53,493 bases of DNA, taken from assembly GCA_001595915.1 (NCBI GenBank), contig LSSG01000075.1:1-53493 (forward strand). The letters run 5' to 3'. The notes under the pieces were generated by a model, which did no database searches, was not told the origin of the DNA, and was given only the letters and a program-made list of their open reading frames with translations. Made by a program: the position numbers and the translations under genes. Positions 1 through 9,951 of this stretch are shown one piece after another (positions within the stretch are counted from its first letter, which is position 1; the number at the start of each line of letters is the position of its first letter). The DNA is from Thermoplasmatales archaeon SG8-52-3. Lineage in GTDB: Archaea; Thermoplasmatota; E2; DHVEG-1.

Positions 1-370
1 TACACAACAACCTATCAATACTTTTTTTTAAATCCATGAATTCAAAAGGTTTTGTAATATAATCTTCTACAACAATTCCACCAAATGTTTTACTGAAAGG
101 ATCAGATTTTGCAGTTAGAAAAATTACTGGGATATTTTTCCATTTAGGATTTTTCTTAAGTTCGGCTGCAACATCCCATCCACTGATTCCAGGCATCATT
201 ACATCAAGTAGTATTATATCTGGCAATTTTTTATTTTTTAATAACTTAAGACATTTCTCCCCATTTTCAACACTTAAAATCTTGTAATTTGAATCCAAAA
301 CCTCAAATCTTTTTTTAACAGTATAAATTATATCAGGATCATCATCTACAACCAAAATTGTTTTTTTCAT
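1..370 (-). CDS. Response regulator receiver (CheY-like) protein, truncated by window edge
   Basis: Reverse-strand translation MKKTILVVDDDPDIIYTVKKRF...PDIILLDVMMPGISGWDVA...IPVIFLTAK...DYITKPFEF: REC domain DD, phospho-Asp, T and K motifs; not in the ORF list because it is open at the edge. Confidence 0.9.
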   Translation of the reverse strand, partial: MKKTILVVDDDPDIIYTVKKRFEVLDSNYKILSVENGEKCLKLLKNKKLPDIILLDVMMPGISGWDVAAELKKNPKWKNIPVIFLTAKSDPFSKTFGGIVVEDYITKPFEFMDLKKSIDRLLC

Positions 371-562
371 TCATCCCTTTCCTATGATATATCTACTAAC
401 TTTTTTTTATTTAAAAATATTTCTAATAATAAAAATTAATTATTTTTTGAAATTAAAATATTCAATAAATGAGATTTTAAATATATTTAAATTAATGATT
501 TATTTTTGATTATGATTACTAAAAGTTTATTTATACTTTTAAAATATCCTCTAAGACAATAG

Positions 563-1321
563 ATGGGATTAAAAAATATTTATAAAAAAATCTTCTTCCT
601 TTCGATATTATTTATAATTTATTCAATAATTATCCAACCAATAACACAAGCAGAAAACTACTATGCAGATGTTACAATAGAAGTGGATTCTTCTGGTTTT
701 GTAACAATTGATGGTATAACAAATCATCCAGATTTATTGATAGAAAATTCAGATATTTATACTTCCAAAAAACAAAGTTATTGGTTGTTAAATATAACAA
801 AAGAAGATGTTTTTTCTGATTTTATTTATGATTTAAGTTTACCAAGTGGTTCATCTATAAACTACATAAAATCTTCAGGATTTATTAGTATAGAAGAAAA
901 TGAAGGTAATTTATTTATTAAGGGTTTTGGAGATAATGAATCTTTTTCAATATTAGTGCAATACCAAATAGAAAAATTAATAGAAAATCAAAAACTAGAA
1001 TTAGATTTTATATTTATTTTTTTAATTTTCCTGATAGTTATTGTAACTATATTTTTAATTATTTTTTTAATAAAAGATAAAAGAATTGTTAATCAACCAA
1101 AAACTAATGAAAATAATTTCAGGGGTTTGAATCAACGTCAAAAAGAAATTATGAATTTTTTAATTAATAAGGATACAGCTGTAACACAAACAGAAATTCA
1201 AAGGGAATTAAATATCCCAAAGGCAGCTGTTTCAAGAAATATTCGTGGATTAGAACTTAAAGGATTAATAGAAAAAGAACAAATTGGTATGTCTAATTTA
1301 ATTAGAATTAAGAAACAATAA
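563..1321 (+). CDS. Secreted/membrane protein with C-terminal MarR-like winged helix
   Basis: Signal peptide, extracellular beta-rich region, TM (FIFIFLIFLIVIVTIFLIIFLI), then RGLNQRQKEIMNFLIN...TQTEIQRELNIPKAAVSRNIRGLELKGLIEKE wHTH. Confidence 0.8.
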   Translation: MGLKNIYKKIFFLSILFIIYSIIIQPITQAENYYADVTIEVDSSGFVTIDGITNHPDLLIENSDIYTSKKQSYWLLNITKEDVFSDFIYDLSLPSGSSINYIKSSGFISIEENEGNLFIKGFGDNESFSILVQYQIEKLIENQKLELDFIFIFLIFLIVIVTIFLIIFLIKDKRIVNQPKTNENNFRGLNQRQKEIMNFLINKDTAVTQTEIQRELNIPKAAVSRNIRGLELKGLIEKEQIGMSNLIRIKKQ

Positions 1322-1428
1322 TTTTTACTGTATGTTCCGGTTTGTTCCGCTATTTTTCGGTTAAAATTTATAAGCTGTTTCAAACAAATTACAATTAAAG
1401 ATTTGAAAATTGAAAAGGTGTTGAAAAA

Positions 1429-2319
1429 ATGAAAAAAATATCAACTCTATTGATTATGCTGATGATATTAATCTCAATTTCATCATTAGCAATAGCAGAT
1501 GAAGGCGAAGAAAAACCTGGTGAAGAAGAGGAATATGAAGAAGAATCTGATGGTGAAAATGAAACAGAAGATATAGATATTGAAAATGAGACTGAAGATT
1601 TAGACTTAGATAATGAGACTGAAGATTTGGATCCTGAAAATGAAACAGTAAAACAAATAGAAATAATGAATAATTCGTTAGGTTGTGAAATAAGATTATT
1701 GCAACTTGAAAAAGCAATAATAAAGAACCTATTAAAAGGTGAAATGGCTGTTGAGGTTTTAAAGGGTCTTGATTATAACACTACAACTTTAGAAGAAATA
1801 CTTTCTGAAATGAAGTCGTTACTAGAAGAAGTTAGAGCAGTAAATACAAGCTCCAATGGATCTGTAGTTTTATTTGTTGAATTAAAAAGTCAAGCAATAA
1901 ATCTTACAAAACAATTTAGAGAAGCAATTAAAGATTTATTAGATGGTGAAAAACTAAAAGAGATTAGAGAAAGAATCAGGGAAATGATGAGTGATGAATT
2001 AGAAAACTGCAGTAAGATGATAAGAAACAAAATAAAGCAATTCAACAAAAATCAATTACACAAGTTATATGGTATAATAGGTGATGTAAACAACTCTTTT
2101 ATTGAAGAATATTTAAATGGAAATGTTTCACTTGCAGAATTAAAAATACAGATTAGTAAAACAATAAATCAGATGAATAGAGAAAGAAAATATGAAATAT
2201 TTTCCGAAATAAAAGAGGGAAATATTAAGAAAAAGATACATGCACAAGCATCTATTGATGATATGAAAAACAAGGGTCATGGAAAAGATAATGGAAAAGG
2301 CAATGGCAAAGGTAAATAA
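1429..2319 (+). CDS. Secreted acidic/coiled-coil protein with NET-sequon repeats and GKGNGKGK C-terminus
   Basis: Signal peptide, tandem ENETEDxDx repeats, helical middle, basic Gly/Lys/Asn tail. Confidence 0.7.
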   Translation: MKKISTLLIMLMILISISSLAIADEGEEKPGEEEEYEEESDGENETEDIDIENETEDLDLDNETEDLDPENETVKQIEIMNNSLGCEIRLLQLEKAIIKNLLKGEMAVEVLKGLDYNTTTLEEILSEMKSLLEEVRAVNTSSNGSVVLFVELKSQAINLTKQFREAIKDLLDGEKLKEIRERIREMMSDELENCSKMIRNKIKQFNKNQLHKLYGIIGDVNNSFIEEYLNGNVSLAELKIQISKTINQMNRERKYEIFSEIKEGNIKKKIHAQASIDDMKNKGHGKDNGKGNGKGK

Positions 2320-2340
2320 TCTAGGAGATAGTGATAACTT

Positions 2341-2547
2341 ATGAATAAAAAAATTATCTCAATTGTCTTTCTTTTAATTATCCTTGTTTCATTAGTAGTT
2401 GTTTATAGTTTTTACAATAAATCTTCAACAGATGAAGATCATTACGATAACTCTTATGGAACTATTGATGATAATGTTGTTTCAGAGGAAATAGATGATA
2501 TTTTCATTGATGACGATGATGAGATAGAAATTGGAGAAATGGTTTAG
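2341..2547 (+). CDS. Small single-TM protein with acidic tail
   Basis: 68 aa, N-terminal TM then Asp/Glu-rich tail; GGAG-type SD (ctaggagatagtg) upstream; close behind 1429-2319. Confidence 0.55.
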   Translation: MNKKIISIVFLLIILVSLVVVYSFYNKSSTDEDHYDNSYGTIDDNVVSEEIDDIFIDDDDEIEIGEMV

Positions 2548-2611
2548 ATTCCCATCCCTTCTCTCTCTTTTTTTTTATTTTTTTAAAAAAATGTTTGATT
2601 AACTCTCATAG

Positions 2612-4201
2612 TTATTTTTTACAATAATCTGGATCACAAGTTTTTTCAGTTTTAGAAGGAACCGGTATTCCAGCAAGTCGCATCATAGGAATTGTTGCTT
2701 TTTTTCCATGTTTCCATCGAGCATAAAGCCAATGGGTTAAGAAAAACATTGGCCCATAAATCCATTTCAGGTCAGGAGTCCAGAAATCTATATTGTTCTT
2801 CCAGCATTTTGATAAAATCTCCCATTGTAACTGAGTTAGATTGTTTAGATTTGTTCTATGATGATTACCAAGCACTGCCTCTTTTAATGGGATGAAAAGA
2901 ACAGGTGTATAGAACATTTTTGCATTATGGTTTCTTAAATCATCAATTAAATCAAGTGTTGCTCTTACGTCATCATCTGTTTCTTCTGGTTGACCTGTCA
3001 TAATTGTACATAAAGGCCACCAATCATGATCATTCATAAGTCCAACTCCTTCTATCACTAGCTCAGGCCATTTATCAACACTATAAGGAAGTGCTTTTCC
3101 TTTCATGTATTTTTTCATAAGACGAACACTTCCTGTTTCTATCCCTACTTCAACAGATATGAAGGGTTGCTTGTATGTTTTGCTTGTACTTGGACGCCAT
3201 TTTGTCTTTTCAATCAAAATTGGTGTTAATTCCTCAAGTATTTTTTTATCATAAATTATTGGTGCAAAAGAAGCATGAGATAAAAGAATATTTTCAACCC
3301 CAGGATAGTTTGCAATTGTTTTATACAGTTTTACAATTTCTTTTCTATTTGGTTTAAATCCTTGTTTTGATTTATATAGAAATAAATCTTCAGTAACAGT
3401 AAAAATTGATTTTGATCCTTCTTTAATATTGATTTCTACTTCTTTCATAATATGATCAAGTGAAAATGAATATTTCGTCCGCATTGTAGGACTACAGAAT
3501 TGGCAGCCTCTACCGCATCCCCTAGTTATTTCAACCATTCCATATGATGCAGAATGTCTAATTATTGGAATTTCCTCTTTTTTAGGCTTTTTTGCAGTAT
3601 AATATGAAGGAACCTTCTTTCCATCTAAAATATTTTTAAAAATATCAATAAGATTATGCTCTGCTTCACCTTGGAAAATTAAATCAATGCCAAGCTCTTC
3701 TTGTGCATTAATTTCGCTAATTTGCCAGGAACCTTGTCCACCAACAACAACTTTTGGTTTATATTTTTGAATGGATGGGTGAGTTACTAGTTTTTTAAAT
3801 TCTGAAGAATTTAATGCCTCTCCTCCGAATCCTATTAATGAATTATATGTTGTAGAAACATAGGCAAGGCCTAATGGATCCATAGTTGATATTCCAACAA
3901 TTTTTGTCTTTTTACCGATAAAATTACTAAGATTATCATAATGTGAAACTACAACATTTTCCTCGCCAAATTGATTTACAAGAATTGCTTCTATTTTCCT
4001 AAGCCCATAAATTGTTTGTTTAGCTGATCCATCTTTATTACTTTCTAGATTATTTAGATGCTCCTTTAACATACGACTGGATATTTTTTTTGGAAATGTA
4101 CAAATAAATGCCATAAATGGATTATTATCATAATGATTAGCTTCGGCTCGAGATGCTGTAAGAACTATTGGATATCCATTTTCTTCATTATTTTGTGGCA
4201 T
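2612..4201 (-). CDS. B12-binding-type radical SAM protein
   Basis: Cobalamin-binding-like N-terminus and EITRGCGRGCQFC (CX3CX2C) radical SAM motif. Confidence 0.85.
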   Translation of the reverse strand: MPQNNEENGYPIVLTASRAEANHYDNNPFMAFICTFPKKISSRMLKEHLNNLESNKDGSAKQTIYGLRKIEAILVNQFGEENVVVSHYDNLSNFIGKKTKIVGISTMDPLGLAYVSTTYNSLIGFGGEALNSSEFKKLVTHPSIQKYKPKVVVGGQGSWQISEINAQEELGIDLIFQGEAEHNLIDIFKNILDGKKVPSYYTAKKPKKEEIPIIRHSASYGMVEITRGCGRGCQFCSPTMRTKYSFSLDHIMKEVEINIKEGSKSIFTVTEDLFLYKSKQGFKPNRKEIVKLYKTIANYPGVENILLSHASFAPIIYDKKILEELTPILIEKTKWRPSTSKTYKQPFISVEVGIETGSVRLMKKYMKGKALPYSVDKWPELVIEGVGLMNDHDWWPLCTIMTGQPEETDDDVRATLDLIDDLRNHNAKMFYTPVLFIPLKEAVLGNHHRTNLNNLTQLQWEILSKCWKNNIDFWTPDLKWIYGPMFFLTHWLYARWKHGKKATIPMMRLAGIPVPSKTEKTCDPDYCKK

Positions 4202-4382
4202 ATTTATCAGATTTTCTTATTAATAATTACAATTTAAAACGGGAAATATAAGAATTATTTATTAATGTTGAGTTTTTTATTTTTAATCTTTAAATATTTA
4301 ATAAAAAGATAATTTTGATAATTAATATATAATAAAACTTATATACATATTAAATTAATATAAGTAGAATATTGGTGTTGTT

Positions 4383-5360
4383 ATGAAGAAAAAATACATA
4401 TTTCTTGCAATAATTGGAACATATTTATTTTTTATATTATCTTCACCTATTGGTCTAGCAATTTCTTCAGAAATTGCTTTTGATATAAAGGAAAAAGAGA
4501 TAATTGAACCAATTCAACCATCTGAATCAAAAGAAATCACTTTCAAGGTTAAATATAGATTAGAATTGGGCACCTTAGGTAAGATGTTTTATTTAAATCG
4601 AAGGATAGGAAGGGTTCTTGCCTTTGGTTTTTTACAATTTTACTTTTTTAAAATTATTAAAAAAATACCACCGGCAACATTAAATCTAACTATTCAAAAA
4701 CCAGATTGGTGTGAAGCAGAATTAAATAAATATGAAGTTGAATTAAGCTATAATAATGAATATGAGGAAGCAGACGTCAAATTATCATTTTCATTAAATG
4801 AAGATGCACCAGCATTTGAAAAAGAAGATATTATCATAAAAGCAGATTTTCTTGGAATTGGTAGTATTGGTGCTTCATTTAACTCTACTAATATCACTTT
4901 TATGTCAGCGTATATATCAAATATATCAGTTGAAGCAGTAGATAATTTTACAATTACTCCATTAAAAGAAATAGAAATTCCAATAAATGTAACAAACAAT
5001 GGAAATGGACAAACAAAAGTAAATATATTAGATTTGGAAAAAGATAATTGGAATATCAGTTCCGAACAGGATAACATAATTGATGTAGGTGAAACAAAGG
5101 AAATAATTATAAATATTAAGGCTCCAAAGAAGTTTGAAAATGAAACAATAACTTTTACATTAGAATCTATCTCAACAGTTGAAACGGTAAATGAGACATA
5201 TAGAAAGGGAGATAATGTTGAGTTTAGTATTACATTTTATAACGATAAAAGTCTTGAAGACGATGATAATGGTATTGATATAACAATTATAATCATCATC
5301 GCTTTTGTTATAATAATAATTCTTGTAATTTTTTTCCTTCTACTTAGAAAAAAAGAATAA
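4383..5360 (+). CDS. Membrane-anchored extracellular beta-domain (CARDB/NEW3-like) protein
   Basis: Signal peptide, NVTNNGNGQTKVNI...IKAPKKFENETITFTL Ig-like repeat, C-terminal TM. Confidence 0.65.
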   Translation: MKKKYIFLAIIGTYLFFILSSPIGLAISSEIAFDIKEKEIIEPIQPSESKEITFKVKYRLELGTLGKMFYLNRRIGRVLAFGFLQFYFFKIIKKIPPATLNLTIQKPDWCEAELNKYEVELSYNNEYEEADVKLSFSLNEDAPAFEKEDIIIKADFLGIGSIGASFNSTNITFMSAYISNISVEAVDNFTITPLKEIEIPINVTNNGNGQTKVNILDLEKDNWNISSEQDNIIDVGETKEIIINIKAPKKFENETITFTLESISTVETVNETYRKGDNVEFSITFYNDKSLEDDDNGIDITIIIIIAFVIIIILVIFFLLLRKKE

Positions 5361-5426
5361 ATTTTTGTTTATTCTTTTTTCTATAAAATTTTATAATGAA
5401 TTATTTTATACATTTTTTTCCTGATT

Positions 5427-6098
5427 ATGAATAATGAAAATATATATTTTGATGAAATCTTTGTATTACTTAAAAAAGTTATAATAAAATATTCCGCTCC
5501 TGTTTTATCAAAAAAGAAATTAGAAGATGTAGTTCACACACCATTTACTACACTAATTTCTTGTTTACTAAGTTTGAGAACAAAAGACGAGGTAACTGAA
5601 CTGGCTTCAAAAAGACTTTTAAAAAAATATAATACTCCGCAAAAAATTGTAAAACTACCAATTACTGAAATCCAAAAATTGATTTTTCCAGTTGGTTTTT
5701 ACAAAACAAAAGCAAAACGAATAAAAGAAATTTCAAAGATACTAATTGAAGAATTTAATGGCGAGGTTCCAGAAAAATTTGATGAATTATTAAAACTAAA
5801 AGGTGTTGGAAGAAAAACTGCAAATATTGTAATGGTTTATGGACATAAAAAGAAGGGTTTTTTACCAATAGATACACATTGTCATAGAATTCCAAATAGA
5901 CTTGGATGGATAAAAACAAAAACACCAGAACAAACCGAAATAGAATTAAGAAAAATTCTTCCTTACAAATATTGGGATGACTTTAATCATCTGTTTGTAA
6001 AATTTGGTCAAATAATATGTGTACCTATTTCACCATTTTGTAGTAAATGTCCAATAAATAAATATTGTAAAAAAATATCTGTTAATAAAAGCCGGTAA
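5427..6098 (+). CDS. nth: Endonuclease III
   Basis: Hh[16 protein letters not shown]...[15 protein letters not shown] and C-X6-C-X2-C-X5-C Fe-S cluster. Confidence 0.93.
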   Translation: MNNENIYFDEIFVLLKKVIIKYSAPVLSKKKLEDVVHTPFTTLISCLLSLRTKDEVTELASKRLLKKYNTPQKIVKLPITEIQKLIFPVGFYKTKAKRIKEISKILIEEFNGEVPEKFDELLKLKGVGRKTANIVMVYGHKKKGFLPIDTHCHRIPNRLGWIKTKTPEQTEIELRKILPYKYWDDFNHLFVKFGQIICVPISPFCSKCPINKYCKKISVNKSR

Positions 6099-6201
6099 CT
6101 CTTTGGAATTTATTTTATTTATTTTAAATCTGTCCTTAAAAATAATCGATTAATTTATTAACGAAATTAATATTCTTTTTTCTGTTAATAGAGCGGATGG
6201 G

Positions 6202-6534
6202 ATGCAGAGTGATAATCTTAAAACTTTTTCAAGAGAAAACATAAGACCTTTGGTTATTAGATCTCTAAGAAGAAGTAATATAAGGAAAAAAATTGCTGAT
6301 TATCTTTTCGAGATTTGTCCTAATGGTAGTTATACTTCAGAGATAGCATACAATATTAAAACGACTCCAACAAATGTAATCGGTGCAATTAGAGGAATGG
6401 GTTCAAGATATAAAGCAGAAGAATCACTAATTTCATTGGAAGTTGTAGAGCAAGTAAAAAATAATTCAAATATTAAACTATATAAAATAACTGATTTTGG
6501 AAAGGAAATTGTTGAATCTCTAAAAATCAAGTAA
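6202..6534 (+). CDS. Winged-helix DNA-binding protein
   Basis: RKKIADYLFEICPNGSYTSEIAYNIKTTPTNVIGAIRGMG...LYKITDFGKEIV. Confidence 0.75.
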   Translation: MQSDNLKTFSRENIRPLVIRSLRRSNIRKKIADYLFEICPNGSYTSEIAYNIKTTPTNVIGAIRGMGSRYKAEESLISLEVVEQVKNNSNIKLYKITDFGKEIVESLKIK

Positions 6535-6539
6535 TCTTA

Positions 6540-6755
6540 TTATATTTCCCTACCTCTTCTATTTTTTTCAAACATAGTTGTTACCCAGCTTTCTTCAACT
6601 TGATCCATATTACCATCTTCATATTGAACAGTAAGCCATCTACTTGGAGCTGGATATGTATTTACTACTCTTGCTTTTTTTTCTGGGATATCTGGATCTA
6701 TTGGATTTTTAACAAAAACTTCAATCCCTCTTCTAATTCCTCTATCTTTTAGCAA
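6540..6755 (-). CDS. Small conserved-looking hypothetical protein
   Basis: 71 aa intact ORF, gene-like composition, SD-like ggggaa upstream. Confidence 0.5.
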   Translation of the reverse strand: MLKDRGIRRGIEVFVKNPIDPDIPEKKARVVNTYPAPSRWLTVQYEDGNMDQVEESWVTTMFEKNRRGREI

Positions 6756-6845
6756 TTATTTCCCCTCCATTTTTCATTCATTATATAATGTTACTATCAT
6801 ATATAAATATTTAAATAAGAAATATGACGAAATTTAAATATTGAT

Positions 6846-7412
6846 ATGTTATTTCAAAAAATTGAGGTGGGTAATATTAAATTAAAATTTTGTACTTTAA
6901 TATTTTATGTAATAATATTATCATTTATTTTTTCTTGTTTTTTATTTGAATATTGTAAAGCAAAAGAAAATTCCTATGACATTTCAATAATAGGTGAACC
7001 TACATATAAACTCTCAAACACCTTTGAAAAAAATGGAAGGATACTTGGTAAAACTTTTCAAATAGATATTAAAATGAGTAATACTGGAGCAATTAAATCT
7101 GATGAAATTGAAATAAACCTTACAGATCAAGAAGGATTTATGCTTTCTCAGAAAACATTTTTTGAAGCAGGACAAACTAAAACAGTTTCATTTAATTGGT
7201 CAACAATGAAGATTATTAATCAAGAATTAATTGTTTATTATTATCCATCAGATATTGGTACTCTATGGAATAAATATAACAGTGGTCAAAGAACTTTTAC
7301 AATAAAAGTTTCAGATAATAGTGTACCGTCAACAAGTACTCCAGGTTTTGAAATATTTCTATTATTTACTGCAATTATTTGTATAATTTTTATATTGAAT
7401 AAAAAGAATTAA
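6846..7412 (+). CDS. Membrane-anchored CARDB-like protein
   Basis: Signal peptide, IKMSNTGAIKSDEIEINLTD beta-domain, C-terminal TM. Confidence 0.6.
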   Translation: MLFQKIEVGNIKLKFCTLIFYVIILSFIFSCFLFEYCKAKENSYDISIIGEPTYKLSNTFEKNGRILGKTFQIDIKMSNTGAIKSDEIEINLTDQEGFMLSQKTFFEAGQTKTVSFNWSTMKIINQELIVYYYPSDIGTLWNKYNSGQRTFTIKVSDNSVPSTSTPGFEIFLLFTAIICIIFILNKKN

Positions 7413-7831
7413 CTTTTTTCTTCAACAACAATTTTCACAAAATCTACTTGTGATGATTTTTCACCTGAATATCTTATTATATTTGCAGGAGATACACCTT
7501 GTTCTGTCCAACCTTTTGGAATATATATTTCCTTTGGACCTTCTCTAGTTAATAAAATACCTTCTTTATCATAGAATTCTGCATATACATAGATATCAAT
7601 ATTTCTGTTTAAAATATTACGAAATCTATACTCAACTTCGATACTGAGTATAATACCCGCATCATCTTTATTGAAATTTATTTTTGAATATACAAGTTCA
7701 GCTATATCAGATTCAAATAATATGTTTTTATCAAGATTGTTCTTAGAAGATGTACCTTGTTGTTGACATCCACTTAAAAAAATGGATATAAAAATAACTG
7801 ATATACCTAAAAAATAAATAATTTTTTTCAT
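7409..7831 (-). CDS. Putative lipoprotein
   Basis: Signal peptide with lipobox FLSGC at N-terminus. Confidence 0.65.
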   Translation of the reverse strand: MKKIIYFLGISVIFISIFLSGCQQQGTSSKNNLDKNILFESDIAELVYSKINFNKDDAGIILSIEVEYRFRNILNRNIDIYVYAEFYDKEGILLTREGPKEIYIPKGWTEQGVSPANIIRYSGEKSSQVDFVKIVVEEKS

Positions 7832-7964
7832 AATTTATCCCATCCTTTTTATTCTTCACCTTTAATCCGTATTTATTTTTATAATTATAATGTTTACCAT
7901 GGTTGTTATATTTATTAACCAAAATTTCATACTGGACATAAATTAATTTTATTGAGGAATTATA

Positions 7965-8390
7965 ATGGTTGATTTTAATAATTCGGAAGTTGTTAGACAT
8001 ATTCTACAAACATTAATTAACTTATCAGGTAGAAAAACCACAAAAAAACAAGCCATTTCAACAATGTATGAATTAATAAAAAATCTAGAAGATAAATACG
8101 ATTTCTTAAAACATATTGAAATTAAGGATACTAGATTTTTGGAAACAGAGGAACCTGTCTCTGTTATGTCTGATATAAATAGTGTTAAATTAAATGATGT
8201 TGGAAAGGCTTTATATGATATAATTAAAAAAATGAATTCAAATTTAGGTAGACAAGCTGGATATTTTTTTATTAAAGAGTTAAAAAATAACATAGGGGAA
8301 AATTATTTTTCTGTTATGGAAGAAATGGGATTAAACTTTGGTCTTATGCAATTGGAATTTGAAGTAAATGTAATGTCAAAAAAATTATAA
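7965..8390 (+). CDS. Hypothetical protein preceding archaellin genes
   Basis: 141 aa, same strand as flaB array, no motif recognised. Confidence 0.55.
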   Translation: MVDFNNSEVVRHILQTLINLSGRKTTKKQAISTMYELIKNLEDKYDFLKHIEIKDTRFLETEEPVSVMSDINSVKLNDVGKALYDIIKKMNSNLGRQAGYFFIKELKNNIGENYFSVMEEMGLNFGLMQLEFEVNVMSKKL

Positions 8391-8501
8391 ATGAATTTTT
8401 TACTCCAACTATTTTTAAAGTATTTTTATTATTAGATAATAATATTATGAATTTATAATTGTATAAATATCTGCGTATATACCTGCATATGTATCTGATA
8501 A

Positions 8502-8601
8502 TACACTTGCTCATAAAGTATAAAAGTGTACCAGTAATTAAAGAGAATCAGCACTCTAAAAGTTGTTTGAAATTACAACTAATAGGAGGGATGTGAAGTA
8601 G
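8502..8601 (+). promoter_or_regulatory. Archaellin operon promoter/leader with two inverted repeats
   Basis: TACACTT (8502-8508)/AAGTGTA (8524-8530) flanking TATA-like gtataaaa; AGTTGT (8561-8566)/ACAACT (8575-8580) just before SD aggaggg (8584-8590). Confidence 0.5.
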
Positions 8602-9255
8602 ATGGGAAATAAAATACGTAGAATATTAAAGGAAAATAAAGGAAGCATTGGAATAGGCGCGATGATAGTCTTTATCGCAATGGTTCTTGTCGCTGGTATT
8701 GCTGCATCTGTTTTGATTCAAACTAGTACTACGCTTGAATCACGTGCATTAGCAACAGGGCGAGAAACCACTGTAGAGGTTTCAACTGGTGTACATGTTG
8801 TTGGAATATCTGGTAATAATAGTTCAGGTGTAATACAGCATCTAGCTATTATGATTAGAACTAGAGCAGGATCTGAAGAAATTGACCTGGCTCAAACCGT
8901 TATAGAAATATCAAATTCTTCAACGAAAAACTTCTTGACTTACGATGATTCCACTTGTATATTAGCAGATTGGATAAATGGTACAATATTTAATGATTCT
9001 AATTATCCAGCAGATGCAACGCACTTTACAGTAATAGTTTTAGAGGATGCTGATGGTTCGTGTAGTTCACCAAATAGTGCTGTAATCAATTCTGGGGATT
9101 ATGTAATACTTGGTGTAAATACACAACAGTGTTTCAATGGTCTGACTCCAAGACAAGACATCTGGGGATTAGTGATTCCAGAGGACGGTTCACCTGGTGT
9201 GATTCATTTTAGATGTCCATCATCGTTTACGGAGGATGTAATAGAATTACAATAA
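8602..9255 (+). CDS. flaB1: Archaellin 1
   Basis: Class III signal peptide [42 protein letters not shown]; archaellin C-terminal motif. Confidence 0.95.
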   Translation: MGNKIRRILKENKGSIGIGAMIVFIAMVLVAGIAASVLIQTSTTLESRALATGRETTVEVSTGVHVVGISGNNSSGVIQHLAIMIRTRAGSEEIDLAQTVIEISNSSTKNFLTYDDSTCILADWINGTIFNDSNYPADATHFTVIVLEDADGSCSSPNSAVINSGDYVILGVNTQQCFNGLTPRQDIWGLVIPEDGSPGVIHFRCPSSFTEDVIELQ

Positions 9256-9270
9256 GGAGGGTGAAAAAAC

Positions 9271-9936
9271 ATGAGAAATTTATTTAAAACTCTTAAGAGA
9301 AAGGATGTTGGATCTATTGGTATCGGTGCAATGATTGTGTTTATTGCTATGGTTCTTGTTGCTGGTATTGCTGCATCAGTTTTGATTCAAACAAGTACCA
9401 CTCTTGAATCTCAAGCAATGGCCACAGGTCGAGAAACAACTGACGAAGTTGCTGGAGGTATTGCAGTCTTTGATATTGAAGGACATGTCTCAACAGATAT
9501 CGATGCACTAGCAATAACTGTTCGTGCAAGAGCAGGTTCTCCTGATATTGATCTCAATGAGACAATTATTCTACTTACTGATGGAACTTCAAAGACCTTG
9601 TTGATGTATGATTTTGCAACTGCAACCCATTTCAATAGCACTGTTGATACAGGCGATGGAGACGTATTTGGATTTGATTATGGGACTTTGACAAATGAAC
9701 AATTCGGAATAATGGTTCTTGAAGATGCAGATTTATCAGTAAAAAGATATACTCCTGTAATTAACACCGGAGATAAAGTAATGTTATTTGTTAATGGTAT
9801 AGCTTGCTTTGGAGGAACTGGACTTACTGAAAGAAAAGACATTCAAGGATGGATCTATCCTGAACATGGATCTCCTGGAGTAATTGCATTTAGAACACCA
9901 GCATCGTATAGTGATATCGTATACGATCTACAATAA
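9271..9936 (+). CDS. flaB2: Archaellin 2
   Basis: [28 protein letters not shown] archaellin N-terminus. Confidence 0.95.
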   Translation: MRNLFKTLKRKDVGSIGIGAMIVFIAMVLVAGIAASVLIQTSTTLESQAMATGRETTDEVAGGIAVFDIEGHVSTDIDALAITVRARAGSPDIDLNETIILLTDGTSKTLLMYDFATATHFNSTVDTGDGDVFGFDYGTLTNEQFGIMVLEDADLSVKRYTPVINTGDKVMLFVNGIACFGGTGLTERKDIQGWIYPEHGSPGVIAFRTPASYSDIVYDLQ

Positions 9937-9951
9937 GGAGGATGATAAAAA

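Noticed and set aside
1454-1717. Minus-strand ORF, 87 aa
   Set aside because: Antisense to the low-complexity acidic repeat region of the secreted protein; Leu/His-rich translation is an artefact of the repeat.
2692-3357. Plus-strand ORFs inside the radical SAM gene
   Set aside because: Antisense to a well-supported CDS, no recognisable protein.
7743-8000. Minus-strand ORF, 85 aa
   Set aside because: Overlaps the lipoprotein gene in another frame and the 7965 gene; Asn/Lys/Tyr-rich AT-bias product.
9347-9641. Minus-strand ORFs inside flaB2
   Set aside because: Mirror of conserved archaellin coding sequence, low-complexity translation, no SD.
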